From Halocafeteria seosinensis (Eukaryota; Sar; Bigyra; Bicosoecida), in assembly GCA_001687465.1 (NCBI GenBank), contig LVLI01000316.1, positions 1 through 64,000 on the forward strand: DNA of 64,000 nt, in the 5' to 3' direction. Under the pieces are notes generated by a model that saw only the letters and a list, made by a program, of their open reading frames with translations, was not told the origin of the DNA and searched no databases. Of the stretch, positions 52,200-63,223 are shown one piece after another; the first letter of the stretch is position 1, and each line of letters starts with the position of its first letter. A program made the position numbers and the translations under genes.

Positions 52200-54764
52200 A
52201 TGGCAGAGATAGAAGAGAAAGGGGAAAAGGAGTCGGCGACTGCACCATCGCAACTTAGCATACGACAACGCAGCATAGGTTTGCTCCCGGAGCAGGAAGA
52301 AGAATTGCTCCCCAGTAAAGATGACGTGTTACGCCTCAGGAGAAAAGTTGAAGTTAATCCGGATCGATGGGATAGGTACCTAAATCCTCAGACATTGCAT
52401 CATTTCGGATTTTCGACAAATGAAGAGCGGTTCGCTGCGTTGAAGAAAGAAGCTTCCTTGCTCCACAATGTGGTATGCAGAGAGGCTGGTTCCTCGACCC
52501 AGGCCTTCAATCTGGCGGCTGATTCGGAGCCAGAGCCAAACAACAGGGATGCTCGTGCTTCTTCAAGCTCTGCTCTGAATGGAAGTCAGGAATCGTCATC
52601 GAACCAAAGAGTTTCATCAATTGGACGTTTGGCATTTGCAGCGCTTCGAGCCGGTCGGAATGCCGCGAATCTAGTGCAGCAGAAACTCCCGTACCAAGCA
52701 TGTCAGGCATCCTTCGAGAGAAGAGTTTTCTTTGAAGATTTAGCGCTCTTCCATTACTGCATCAACGGTATCGCTTTTCCGGGCGAAAGCCGCAATATGT
52801 ACCCTCTACAGGTTGAGAACACTTCGATTTGTCTCTATATGCTATATCATTTCGTGGTATACTTTGGTGGATTCGAACACCTCACGGGAGAACGTAGAGA
52901 GAATAGGAATGAAAGGAGCTCTGGATTGGATCTCACACACGTCCACCAGATGCTACCAGGGATGCAAAAGTGTTCTGAGGGATCCTTGAATTCCCTGTAT
53001 ACTCTGTATCAGAAGTATTTGCTCCCATTCGAGAAGCACATCGGGGGAGCTTCCTCAGGATCTGGGAGCACCGCTCCAAGTAAGTATGGATGGTCGTTGC
53101 GATTGAGCGATGCGTTTCGACTGGACTTAAGGGTTCCAGTGTTCCCCATGGATGAAAACAGCACGATCGATCGCTATGACGCAAGCAGTCCCTTCGCAGA
53201 AACCGAATGCGCAAGGAGTCCAGAATCGTCCAATTCGACTCTGGCACATGAAGACGACGAAGACAGCATCCAAAGTCGCCATGATGTGGCGCCGTTTGCC
53301 AGAGCTGGGGTTGCGTTACTCAGGAAGATAAAAAGGAGTGGTATCAAAAGTACATCGCCATCGTACCACTTGGTTGGCATTTATAGTCAAGGAGGTATGC
53401 AGGCCAGAAACAGATTGGACCGGATACTTGCTGGTGATATTGAACTCCCTGTCGAGCCCGGAGGCTCTGGTAGCGGCGACGAGAACATATGGGAAACACG
53501 GCAACTGATGCGACTGTGGGCCGAGGAAATGCTCTGCAAAAGCTATGATAAATTGTCACAGCGATTCCAGCAACGACCGAAAGTAAATGCGGGAGTATCG
53601 GCCATCCCGGCGACCAGCAGTAGTTTGAGTCTCAGTGGAGTTACTCATTCTACCGCTCAAAATATGTCTGTTTCTTTGGTCCCCATTAATGCTGCTTCTA
53701 ACGACAATTTCAGAACTGAACCTCCTACGCCGGTTTCGGATTCGAATCGAGAGGTTTCCTCCAGTCCATCGAAGGCTAAAGATCTGTTGCTTTACTTAAG
53801 ACATAAGGATGGTACGCAAGAAGAACTGTGGTCACCATCGCCGGATAGCCACACATCCGATGGCGATAGCAACTATGGCTTCCCTGGTAAGGGAGGTTCG
53901 CCGAAATCTATTGGTACTGGGCAGTTTGTGGGACGAAGAGGCAGGTCGGCAACCGAGGAGAGCATTGCCACCCGGAGAAGTATGAGACGTTCCGGTTCAG
54001 CTGATACAGTCACAGCAGCGGCAGCGCTTGCAGATGTTTCCCAAGCGCCGCCATACGGTGGTCAGGCTCGACCACGCGGTACTCCCAATACGCAGTATTG
54101 TTCTGTAGTGCCTGTACCGCGAATGCTTTGTCAGGATACACCGAAAGAATATGCAGATCAGACAGCACGGTTGTGCCTGCTCAGTAGTGGCCTTGCGTAT
54201 GTTGTTACACGGATGAGCGAGATGGATTACAGTCCCTTCATATTCCCCGTCAGAAATGACACGACAAAGAGACAAGAGCAACCTAGAGCGGTGACACGCT
54301 CGAAACGAATGAGGAGTGATGATGCTGAAACGTGGAACGACGTCACAAGTGAAGACATTGGGGAAACTAGTAGCTCCTCTGCTGCGCATGCACAGCTTCA
54401 GGAGGAGCCAAACCTCGAAAGTACAAAGGATTCCAAAGGAGAGTCTCCCTGGAAGACCGCAGTGTATGAGTCGATGCTCAGTAGTGGAAGCGCCGCTGGG
54501 AATATTCCTGGCTCGGTGTTGCGAACTCCCTATGAACAGACTATGGAAGACGGTAGCAAGAGCAGTGTATTGGTTACGAGCACTGAACCGGTATTTGAGG
54601 ATATCTACATGGAGGGGCAAACCCAACCACAGCGTCTCATCGTTCGACCTTGTCTCACCAGGCTATGCTCCGAGCCCACTCAGTCTCCTCGATCGCTCCT
54701 CCAGCTTCCACCGGTCGTGGCTTTGGAGGAACACGCCACTCGCAATAAGAGTCGTCGACGGTAA
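52200..54764 (+). CDS. ARID/BRIGHT-domain protein, probable chromatin factor
   Basis: A single exon of 854 residues. After an acidic N-terminus, residues about 170-280 resemble an ARID domain: FFEDLALFHYCINGIAFPGES, MYPLQVENTSICLYMLYHFVVYFGGFEHLTGERR, HQMLPGMQKCS and LNSLYTLYQKYLLPFE. They have the family spacing of F...L..F, a L.LY.LY..V...GGFE core and a final L...Y..YL..FE helix. Typical ARID domains bind DNA in SWI/SNF-like remodellers and histone demethylases. The remaining ~570 residues are Ser-rich and disordered, with no JmjC, PHD or Tudor motif. A short segment PKEYADQTARLCLLSSGLAYVV near 640-660 looks structured. The ARID match is by pattern. The gene converges on PRPF4 with 75 bp between stop codons. 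Confidence 0.72.
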   Translation: MAEIEEKGEKESATAPSQLSIRQRSIGLLPEQEEELLPSKDDVLRLRRKVEVNPDRWDRYLNPQTLHHFGFSTNEERFAALKKEASLLHNVVCREAGSSTQAFNLAADSEPEPNNRDARASSSSALNGSQESSSNQRVSSIGRLAFAALRAGRNAANLVQQKLPYQACQASFERRVFFEDLALFHYCINGIAFPGESRNMYPLQVENTSICLYMLYHFVVYFGGFEHLTGERRENRNERSSGLDLTHVHQMLPGMQKCSEGSLNSLYTLYQKYLLPFEKHIGGASSGSGSTAPSKYGWSLRLSDAFRLDLRVPVFPMDENSTIDRYDASSPFAETECARSPESSNSTLAHEDDEDSIQSRHDVAPFARAGVALLRKIKRSGIKSTSPSYHLVGIYSQGGMQARNRLDRILAGDIELPVEPGGSGSGDENIWETRQLMRLWAEEMLCKSYDKLSQRFQQRPKVNAGVSAIPATSSSLSLSGVTHSTAQNMSVSLVPINAASNDNFRTEPPTPVSDSNREVSSSPSKAKDLLLYLRHKDGTQEELWSPSPDSHTSDGDSNYGFPGKGGSPKSIGTGQFVGRRGRSATEESIATRRSMRRSGSADTVTAAAALADVSQAPPYGGQARPRGTPNTQYCSVVPVPRMLCQDTPKEYADQTARLCLLSSGLAYVVTRMSEMDYSPFIFPVRNDTTKRQEQPRAVTRSKRMRSDDAETWNDVTSEDIGETSSSSAAHAQLQEEPNLESTKDSKGESPWKTAVYESMLSSGSAAGNIPGSVLRTPYEQTMEDGSKSSVLVTSTEPVFEDIYMEGQTQPQRLIVRPCLTRLCSEPTQSPRSLLQLPPVVALEEHATRNKSRRR

Positions 54765-54838
54765 GTGGCTTGGTAGTGCTCCATGCCAGCTTTGAGATGC
54801 AAACAACCTCAAGTTGTCCCCCCATGTACTTTGTCAAA

Positions 54839-56899
54839 TCAGAATTCATTCTCGTGGGCCCACCATTTGATCGTTCGATCGAACGAGCACGAGACAATAT
54901 GGCGTTCATCAGGGAAAATATCTGCGCCACAAAATGAGACTCTAAGTAGATTTTTTAAAGCCGCTCTCCTCCAGGGAAAACTCTCTTACCAAAGGCTGTT
55001 ATCTTGTTATCATGACCGGAGACTTTTCCCAAGGGAGACCAGTCGCGACCACTCCACATTCTTATAGTTCCATCGTAAGATGATGTCGTTAGGTACTCTC
55101 CTGATGCCGGAGAGAACTTGAGATGAGAAACTAGGTGGTTGTGTGCCGGAATCGTATATATGATTTTCCGTTGACGAAGGTCCCAGATGCGAACCGTATG
55201 ATCTTCACTTCCGGTAGCGAGATGTATGCCATTGGGAGAGAAGTCCAGACACATCATTTGTGTTACATGTCCTCGCAGTTCAAGGATACTTCGACCACTA
55301 CGAAGATCCCACAATCGACCAGCACCACCCAAGTCACCTGTCGCTGCCAAAGATCCATCAGGATGGAAAGATATTGGGTACACACCATGTGCATGTCCCT
55401 GGGTAACAAACATTGCCTTATGAAAACTTAATACATATCGTTGCGTTGATATATACGTACATCTTGTAATAGAAGTTCTTGGCCTTTTTCGACATCCCAT
55501 AGTCTCCAAGTGCAGTCAAAGCTAGTGGTGCCTATATATTGGCCAGTAGGGTGCCATGCAACTCGGCTTAGTCGCTCAGAATGTCCAGATAACGTCGAAA
55601 CGCATTTACCACTTCCGGTCGACCAAAGCTTCGCGGTACCATCAGCTGACGCAGATGCTAGACTAACGACGTTCGAGTCTTCTCGATGACTGCCATTCTG
55701 GCTCATGTTTATGTCACTATCCTCGTTTTTCTTGGGATGTGCGACGTCCTGAGGAGTTTCAGTTCCAGGACGGAAGCACGTCCAATGAATACTGCATCAG
55801 GAATCACGTGAGAATGATAGAGTAGTTCACGCATGCTACATGTTCTTTGCGAGACTTACCGATTCGAATGTCCCGTAAGTGTTCGCATACAGTCGGCTGT
55901 GTCGGCGTTCCAAATCTTAACACTTGAGCCCCATGAGCCAGTGGCCAGACTCTTGCCGTCAGAGGCTACACTGCAACTCGTGAGGGTTCTATCATCTCCT
56001 ACTTGCGACATGTTGACTGTAAAATGTCTCAAATAGCTATATAATCGTAGAGCTTCTTTATCCTCCTGGCGTTTCAGTTCATCATTGTTAGCTCGGTTTC
56101 GCTGATTCTCTAGGCGTTCCTTTGCTCTGCAGAACGAGAATCATCCCCGAAATAGCAGTTTAGCCAACGCATACCAAGAAGCAAACAGGGAGTATTACAA
56201 AACCTTACTTTGCATATGAATATTCAGCTATAGCTTTCCGTGCCTGAATTAAAGGAGTCTTTGCCGGCGTGTGTACAGTTTTATCTCTCATTGTTGCCGA
56301 GGGCTTCAATGCTTGTGTAGCTTCAGTCGCCCTCTGAGCATCTTGTGCTGCTTTGCCAATCGCACTGGCTTGTTCGAGTCCCTCTTCTACAGCTTTCTGT
56401 CCAAGTATTTTTCTGAGACGTTCTCGTCGGTGTTCAGCTTTTTCACCAAACAGAGTCTTAGGTTCCCCATGGCGACGCAGTTCGTCAATCACTTCCTCCG
56501 GGTTCGTCGGCACATATATCTGTGACGCTCGTCGTTCGGCCTCATACTGCAAGCAAAGGAAAATGCGAATCGAATCAGCAAAGGGAAGTGAAGTGAAGCG
56601 AAGCGAAGTTAAAAAGAATTCCTCCGCTAGGAATTCAAACGAAAACTCACCCTTTGCAGTAGCTCAGCATGTTCCTGTTGGGCTCTCTGCGTACTTTCCG
56701 ACAGTTCCATCATGGGCGCATCTTCGCTGGAAATATTTATGTTCCCCTGCGAAATTCCCTGCTGAATATCTTTCTCAGTGAAAACGTGAGGCTGGGCCGC
56801 CTGATTCTGTTGGGCATCCTCTTGCTCTCCAATGACCCCATACCGTATCGCTTCTCCTCCTCCCAAGCCAGAACCCCCTCCCTCGCCGTTTTGCGACAT
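54839..56899 (-). CDS. PRPF4: U4/U6 snRNP protein PRPF4 (Prp4), WD40
   Basis: Six exons: 56899-56651, 56546-56209, 56126-55860, 55791-55461, 55398-54990 and 54921-54839, joined by GT-AG introns of 62-104 nt; about 558 residues (animal PRPF4 about 520). The N-terminal half has the SFM/PRP4 motif YVPTNPEEVIDELRRHGEPKTLFGEKAEHRRERLR. It then has NQRNRANNDELKRQEDKEALRLYSYLRHFTVNMSQVGDDRTLTSC. Seven WD40 blades follow, including LASASADGTAKLW, GVYPISFHPDGSLAATGDLGGAGRLWDLRSG, LATGSEDHTVRIWDLRQ, YLTTSSYDGTIRMW and the last blade IFPDERHIVSCSFDRTIKWW in the short final exon. It is part of the U4/U6.U5 tri-snRNP with PRPF3 and cyclophilin H. Insertions between blades 1 and 2 are longer than usual. 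It is divergent from TVP23. Confidence 0.95.
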
Positions 56900-57314
56900 C
56901 GTGGCTGCCTTCCGCACTCCAAGACGCTTCCCCAAAGCCAGCCAGAATGGAAAAATGAGACACTCTATACTATCATTCCCTCTACTATACGGTATGCTCG
57001 ACAGAGGCAAAATTCCAAGGTGATTCCGGGCCGTCGGCCCGGTTTCCGGGCCTCCTCCCGGATAAAACTGCTCTATACGTATTATACACTGCGATAAGGG
57101 GATGTTTCTCTTGGGTACACACAAGCCAAGAGATGGTATTTTGGACACACTCGCTTCATGTCGTGTGATTGAGTGGGTTCCCCTTTCTTCAGCTGGAATC
57201 TGAGGTATACAAATCAAGTAGGTGCCAGGACCTTCCTTCTCCCCGGGTATAAGACCCTTTTTAATGCGTTCGTGTGCAATGAATATGCAGTTTTTTGGTG
57301 AAACTAGCAGCTAG
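56900..57314. promoter_or_regulatory. Divergent promoter region of PRPF4 and TVP23 with GC palindromes
   Basis: The two start codons are 415 bp apart. CCGGGCCGTCGGCCCGG (near 57027-57043) is a 7-bp stem with a 3-nt loop. A further CCGGGCC and CCCGG run follows, similar in style to the GC palindromes at 1760 and 51213. Confidence 0.5.
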
Positions 57315-58399
57315 ATGAGTTCTAACACATCCGGACAAGGAGGAGACGCGGGGGATGATTCGCTTGACTTTGTCTCAGGGGTCGATTTCGGCGATGACAG
57401 TCTCCCAGCAAGCTCAGAGGAACGAGGGGATGCATTTGGTGATGAGGAGGGTGATTTTGGCTCTCGAGGGGGACAAAACTACCCTAAAGGAGGCGGCAAT
57501 ATGGCAGGCATGGGACAGATGAAATTTGGCGAAGGCACGAACTGCAATTACTTTGTGTGCCAATCGACGCATCCAGTGGCGGCAGTGTTTCATCTATTGT
57601 TCAAAGTAAGTTCATCCTTAGATCCTTTAAAAAGAGAAAGAGGACTTAGCAAGTGTGTATCTTGTTTGTTATCTTTCTTGTGTTGCTTTGCGTGTGTGCA
57701 GTTTGCCGCTGTCCTGGTATACTTATTCTGTGGATGGTTTTCAAGCAACTTTGTGATGATTTTTGTTGTATGCATTTTGCTTCTAGCTGCTGACTTCTGG
57801 GCGGTAAAGGTAAGACCCTTTATTTTCTTGGAGTATTTGCTTTTTAGCTATGGATCAATGAAAGAACCATTTTTTATCTCTGAATACTTGGACAGAATGT
57901 TACGGGACGATTACTCGTAGGGCTACGATGGTGGAACCGGATACAAGAGGATGGAAGCAATGAGTGGATATATGAAAGTCACCCTGATGTTTCCCGCAGA
58001 GTACCGACAATAGATAAGAGGATATTTTGGTGGTCAACGTATTTCTGTGCTGCCGCATGGTCGCTGTTTGCATTCGTCGCGCTAGTCAGGCTGTCTCTTG
58101 ACTGGTTGGTCGTCTGTTTTGTCGCTCTGGCATTGACTGTTTCAAACCTCATTGGGTACATAAAATGCAGTAAGGAAGCTAGGCGTAGGGTACAACAGGC
58201 GATCAACACGGGATCTACTTCCATGATTCCGTCGATTGCGAGCTCTCTGGGGAGTGGTTTTGTCCGCGCAATACCAGGACTTGGTTCAGCCATGGGGTTC
58301 GATTCTCCAACGAATGAAGCCGACGGTGGGCATAATCAAAGGCAACAGAAAAACTCTAACAAGGGCGATACAGGAGGTGATTTCGACTCTGCTGTATGA
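57315..58399 (+). CDS. TVP23: TVP23-family Golgi membrane protein
   Basis: Exons are 57315-57605, 57702-57809 and 57896-58399, giving 300 residues; introns of 96 and 86 nt are phase 0. After an acidic, Gly-rich N-terminus (1-75), the TVP23 core begins [22 protein letters not shown]. It continues [64 protein letters not shown]. The last two hydrophobic segments are [20 protein letters not shown] and [22 protein letters not shown]. Four membrane segments and the KNVTGRxLVGLRWW motif are diagnostic. TVP23 proteins act in late Golgi/endosome vesicle transport. The extra N-terminus and the C-terminal Ser/Gly tail make it longer than the ~200 residues usual. Confidence 0.93.
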
Positions 58400-59666
58400 G
58401 GAAGAAATGGTTAACTTGAGAAAATCACACTATAGATTAATCAGAAGAGCCTGTGCGAAGTGCAGCGCTATGACACACATTCCAAAAATAGATTCGGAAA
58501 GCACCTTTTCATTTTTCATTCTTCTGTATAGAGCCGTTGTAGTGCATTCTCATTCCCGTCCACTTCCTCGTCGTCCTCAACTTGACCTCAAGGCGTAAAG
58601 TTGAAGCTGCAAATTCAAACACGACAATCAAAACGTCGCGTTGAATTTGAAGGCAAATTGAAGCAGAAAGGGGGAAGCGCACCGGACCGCGGCGGCGCTC
58701 ACAAAGCTATTTGGTGCCATTTGAGCTGCTTTGTGGGTGTGTTCTGTTCGACAGATCGTCCGTGTACACTCTCGGTTCGTCCGCAAGATTTCCGAGTACG
58801 ATAATGTACTTGTAACTGACCGCGGCGTGGAGAAAAGACAAGCGATTTCCGTTTGGTTTTTTGTTCTTGAAGTTGAAAGTAAGTGCCACTGACCCCAACG
58901 GGTTGGCCTCCTCTGAGGGGAAAACAAAGGGGACAAAAAAGGTCTGGGTAGCGGATTTCTTTTTTGTCCCATTGAAGCTGCGTTCCTCTCCCGGTTGTAG
59001 TTTGGGGAATTTATGAAGTTGCATTTGACCTCCTGTTTCCGAGATGTGATAGCTGAGACGACCCGCCAAGGCAAGCGCAAAGTCTAAAAAGTGTCAGACA
59101 GGGATAAACTATAGTTATCAAAGGGAAAACACCATTGCCCGCGTCTCAACTGATCAACGGTATTTTTGCTGCAACTACTGCCGTTTGAGCCCTGTAACTG
59201 GGAGATAAGGCACTTGCCACACCTTGGACATTTTCCCCGGTGGTTTGGGTGGTAAGCTGGCCCTGAATTAAGGTGCATTGAGTCTCCAAAACTGGATTCG
59301 TGTCTACTTCAAGGGGGGTTGAAGTTGTAGTTGGGTCGAGTTTCCAGAAGTTTTTGCTCCATTGTACCCCTTCAGTGTATCGACAGCGGAGATATACGGT
59401 ATCCAATGTTGTGTATTGTCACTCCAAAATCTACTGCTCTCATCGCTTGGGTGTGAGATACGGGCGTGATGGTGGTAGGAGGAGGGGAATTGTATCAGCT
59501 GCTTGAAGTTGAAATCGCATTCACCAGTCGTGAATCACCACACACACACAGTGCACTCAATGGTAAATTTTGCGATGCCTTGTTTTTTGCAGTTCATTCG
59601 CGATTTCACTTATACATTGAGTACACATTAAGGAGACGAAAAGAGTAAACCTCGAGAAGTTCAAAA
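58400..59666. other. Intergenic, no recognised gene
   Basis: Minus-strand frames at 58628-59080 and 59146-59406 are open for up to 150 codons but overlap out of phase and match nothing known. They could be exons of an unrecognised gene, since several AG|GT-like sites exist, but I cannot support a model. Confidence 0.35.
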
Positions 59667-60968
59667 ATGAGTGCATTTGGAGTCAGCGAAGTTAGTGATT
59701 CCTTGTTTTCCGGAGACAGCGGCGTCCCCGCTCTCAATGATGAGAGCAATGATCAACAGGAGGAAGCATTCCAACCGGCCAGTAATAACAAGAGCCGCAA
59801 CTCACGAAGCAAACGGCCCCGGCATTCTACGACACCAAAGAAAAATACTGACCCGATCGAGAAATTCCACCTAGACTTCAACCTCGTCTACAACGAGGAA
59901 TTTCAACGACAGGCGGAATCCAAATTTCCTCATGGATGGGCCCAGCTTCAACCGGGAGCTCCTCTTCGGCGAGGCAAATGGAGTGAAGCCGAATCTAAAT
60001 ATGTCGATGAACTAGTCAATCAATTTCATCAGGGCATTATCACTAACCTTCCTGAGGGGACTTCTCTCCGCGCCTACTTGGCAACCGCCTTGAGATGTGA
60101 TCCAATGAGAATTACGAAGAAATACCAAGCTGAAGAAGCTATTGGTAAGCGCATTTACCGCACTTCCGGACGTCCTCAGGCTGAGAGTGAAATGAAGCAG
60201 GCTGAATCGAACCGCGAGCATCTTGCAATGAAGTTCATCGAAAGCTTGAACGAGAAAGCCAACCGCAAACGAGATCGCCGAAGTGGCAGCTCCACTCCCC
60301 GAAGCAAGCAATCACGCAAGAATCCTGTCTGGAGTTCTGATCATTCAAAGGGGGATACAGATTATACAAGTCTTCTGAAGGATGACGACTTCACAGGAAG
60401 TTTACCTGTACAGGGGAACTATTTTGGGGATTATCCGATGAGCCCGAACTCGGTGTCCTCTGCTGATCAAACGAAGAATGAAGCAGATCCGAACAAAGGA
60501 GCTCTCGGAGCATCGTATCTTGAGCAAATCGGTGATACCGGTTTCTCAGTCGAGCAGGCGAAGTTTGAGGTCGACGAGAGTGCCATTGATCCCATTAAGT
60601 CGTCGGCAGCCGACGCCACTCCGACGCTCAACAGCTCCACTAGCCCGGAAGCAGGAGGAACCACTGAAAATACATCGGAAGAAGGGCATAGACGAAAGAG
60701 CAAGTCCAAGAAGTCTCATGGTCAAAGTGACGAGAAGAAACCGTCTTTGCACAAGGAGGAATCCGAGACCAACACCAATGGGAATGAGAAGAGTACGGGA
60801 AACGGCAGCTCAGCTCCCGAAAAAAAGAAAGTGAAGCTGGGAAAGGGAGCAGGAAAAAAGTCTAAATCCAGAAAATCTAAAAGAAATCGCTTGAGTAGTG
60901 TAGACAGCACCAACTCGGAAGTTCGCGCAGCTGAAATGTTACGCAGCTTGTCATCCAATGATGTGTAG
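59667..60968 (+). CDS. Conserved nuclear-type protein with an algal/protist-specific domain
   Basis: A single exon of 433 residues. An acidic N-terminus is followed by a basic patch (NSRSKRPRHSTTPKKN). Residues about 100-165 form a compact domain: RRGKWSEAESKYVDELVNQFHQGIITNLPEGTSLRAYLATALRCDPMRITKKY, with IGKRIY after it. To my knowledge the pattern (R/G)KW..EE..Y...L...F..G.L...EGT.LR.YL...L.CDPMRI.KK(F/Y) recurs in proteins of diatoms, oomycetes and other algae, usually of unknown function. Its first part resembles a Myb/SANT helix. The remainder is Ser/Lys-rich with nuclear-localisation-like runs (KKSKSRKSKRN). A role in transcription is plausible but unproven. Confidence 0.8.
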   Translation: MSAFGVSEVSDSLFSGDSGVPALNDESNDQQEEAFQPASNNKSRNSRSKRPRHSTTPKKNTDPIEKFHLDFNLVYNEEFQRQAESKFPHGWAQLQPGAPLRRGKWSEAESKYVDELVNQFHQGIITNLPEGTSLRAYLATALRCDPMRITKKYQAEEAIGKRIYRTSGRPQAESEMKQAESNREHLAMKFIESLNEKANRKRDRRSGSSTPRSKQSRKNPVWSSDHSKGDTDYTSLLKDDDFTGSLPVQGNYFGDYPMSPNSVSSADQTKNEADPNKGALGASYLEQIGDTGFSVEQAKFEVDESAIDPIKSSAADATPTLNSSTSPEAGGTTENTSEEGHRRKSKSKKSHGQSDEKKPSLHKEESETNTNGNEKSTGNGSSAPEKKKVKLGKGAGKKSKSRKSKRNRLSSVDSTNSEVRAAEMLRSLSSNDV

Positions 60969-61272
60969 TGCGTGAGAACTACTCAGCGCTGGATAGCAAA
61001 AGCTGAAGGGATCAGCAAGTGCCCTTCAGCATATATAATTTTTTTTCTTGTTTGAAAAAGAATATTAAATGAACACAGTTTGTACCGCAATTGACCTGTA
61101 TTTACTTACCTTCAAAGTTAAAGCATCGCTTGTGCGGCGCAATCCGCTTCGTCGCGCCTCAAGTTGAAGTTTTGACCACCACGCATTGATAAGGCTATGT
61201 TGTATTGTTTGTGTTGATGAACTGTGTCTAGTCTCCTGGTCTTTCAATGCCGGCAGTCTCTGGGCCAGAGCA
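60969..61272. other. Intergenic; promoter region of the pepsin gene
   Basis: About 300 bp. The frame upstream of the pepsin start is open from 61186, but it lies before the clear signal peptide. Confidence 0.4.
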
Positions 61273-62836
61273 ATGGGAGGGAGACGGGGTTTGTGGTCCC
61301 TTGGTGTGGTAGTGATCTTGCAAATATGCAATTCTTATGCACATGACGGTGTTGTACTGGATTTAACGAGGCATGTACGCTCCACAGCAGATTCTTCTTC
61401 ACTGGGCAAGCACGTGTACCCTTTGAGGTACATTAATTCCGTGCTGTATGTGGGCGAGGTGGGAGTGGGAACGCCACCGCAGAAAATGTGGCTGCAGTTT
61501 GATACAGGAAGTGCTGATGTAAGTACAAGTCAAGAGCCTTGGTCAAGTATCGCTCCCGTTTTGTCATGTCTCAGTGTATGCAGTTATGGAGCTTTTCAAA
61601 GAAGAGCGATCTGGGACCTCAGCCACACTTCCAGCACAGCACGTTCGATCGTGATAAAAGCAGCACATTCCATGCGGAAGGAGATCCCAACGGAGTCAAA
61701 CTTAGTTATGGAAGCGGCTCCTTGCATGTTCAATCGGCTAAGGACAAAGTTACTCTTGGAGGTAAACAGTTGGGATATTTTCTTTTAGGAATAGCTGATA
61801 ATGAGATTGGACCCTTCAAGGACTTTCCCATGGATGGGATCCTTGGTTTGGCGTTTCCCACTGAAGCAGTCATCACCACCACTTCACCACTGCAAGAATT
61901 TTGTCACCAACTGGATGTTCCGACCCTTATTACGTTTTATTTGACGAATACAAGTGCCCCTCAATTCATCGTTGGGTCGAGTCGGAGTGGACACGAACTC
62001 ACTCAGACTACGTGGGTACCATTGGAAAATAGCAATGGGCGGTATATGGCATACAAAGTGAAAATATATCACGCGACTAGAGACCAGTTTAAGTTTGCGA
62101 ATGGAACATCTGTTGCGTCGAAAGATTTTTGTGACAACGATTGCACAGGCATTGTTGATACAGGGACGACGCTGCTCCTAGTTCCTACGGATTTGTACAA
62201 CAACCTCGTAGACGTAATTTGCAACATTGCCGGATGCACAAGCAAGCATATTCTGCGAGGAAGTTGGGAATTTAGTCAGTTCCCCAATATGACGTTCACA
62301 ATGGCAATTGATGGAAAAGAAAAGGTAAGCGCCCAACCAGGTTCACTGTGCTGATCCTCTTGCTTAGGTATGTTTCATGGTCGGCACAGCTGCAAGACTT
62401 CACAATTCCGGCCACAGCTTTCGTGGGGAATTGCGACAAAGGGAAGTAAGTAAAGCAGACACTAAGTAGAGTCGCTAACGTTCCCTGCAAAGAGTTTTTT
62501 GTCCTCCGTGCGCGCAGATGCCACCTACTGGTTGGATCATCCGACAGCTTCCTTTTGGGAGATCCGTGGCTTCGAGCTTTTCAAGGCTCGTTTGATATGG
62601 ATAATAAACGCGTTGGGTTCGCTGCTGCAACTGAAGGCGCGGAGTCCACTGCATCAAGCTTTGATTACCCGAGTACTCCGTGGTACAAAAAGATCTGGGT
62701 ATGGGTAGTCATCATATTAGTGCTATCGTGTGGGATTTGCCTGGTCCTGTCTATCTGGCGAGCTTGCAAGAAGAAAGGCCCAGAGGAGTCTCAGGAATCC
62801 ACGGGAGACTTTCGTTACTTCTATGCTGACATATAA
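61273..62836 (+). CDS. Membrane-anchored pepsin-like aspartic protease
   Basis: Exons are 61273-61518, 61584-62324, 62390-62445 and 62518-62836, about 453 residues; introns of 65, 65 and 72 nt, GT-AG. The start at 61273 gives a signal peptide (LWSLGVVVILQICNSYA). Catalytic motifs are QFDTGSADLW (Asp 77) and GIVDTGTTLL (Asp 274), with the flap SYGSGS (Tyr 124). The fold continues with FPMDGILGLAFP, DFTIPATAF and SFLLGDPWLRAFQGSFDMDNKRVGFA. After the catalytic domain there is one membrane segment (WVWVVIILVLSCGICLVLSIW) and a short acidic cytoplasmic tail. Such C-terminally anchored pepsins (BACE- or yapsin-like in layout) work in the secretory or endosomal pathway. A propeptide of about 35 residues follows the signal. 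Substrate unknown. Confidence 0.92.
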
Positions 62837-63223
62837 CACTCCCGACAGTATTCCTAGGTGGATGATAGCATTACTGAAACGCAGTCTGTCAGACGCAAAG
62901 AGATTTTCGCTCTGCTTCTGCGAAGAAGATAATTCTAATCTTCGTGAAGTACGTGTTGCCATGAACGGGGATGTCACCTCCTCCTGCGGGAAGTGGGGAT
63001 TCCATGGGATTCCACGTGAACTTCTTGAAGTTTGGTGTTTTTGCTGCCCCGACTCGAGTAAACACTGGTATATACAATTTTGTGTCATTGTTCCCAATAA
63101 TCATTAACCTTGTATACCGCCTGTATTCTTTTAATGGACTCTGGTGCTCTTTTTCCCACTACTTGATTTGAGAACACTATCGTGTAGCTTACTTGCTTCC
63201 GACCTGGAACATTATACATTACT
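62837..63223. other. Intergenic, nothing recognised
   Basis: Short frames only. It includes the 3' region of the pepsin gene and the promoter of the last gene. Confidence 0.4.

Noticed and set aside
58628-59406. Minus-strand frames of 86-150 codons between TVP23 and the algal-type gene
   Set aside because: Three overlapping frames with no shared domain; splice sites could not be placed to give one protein.
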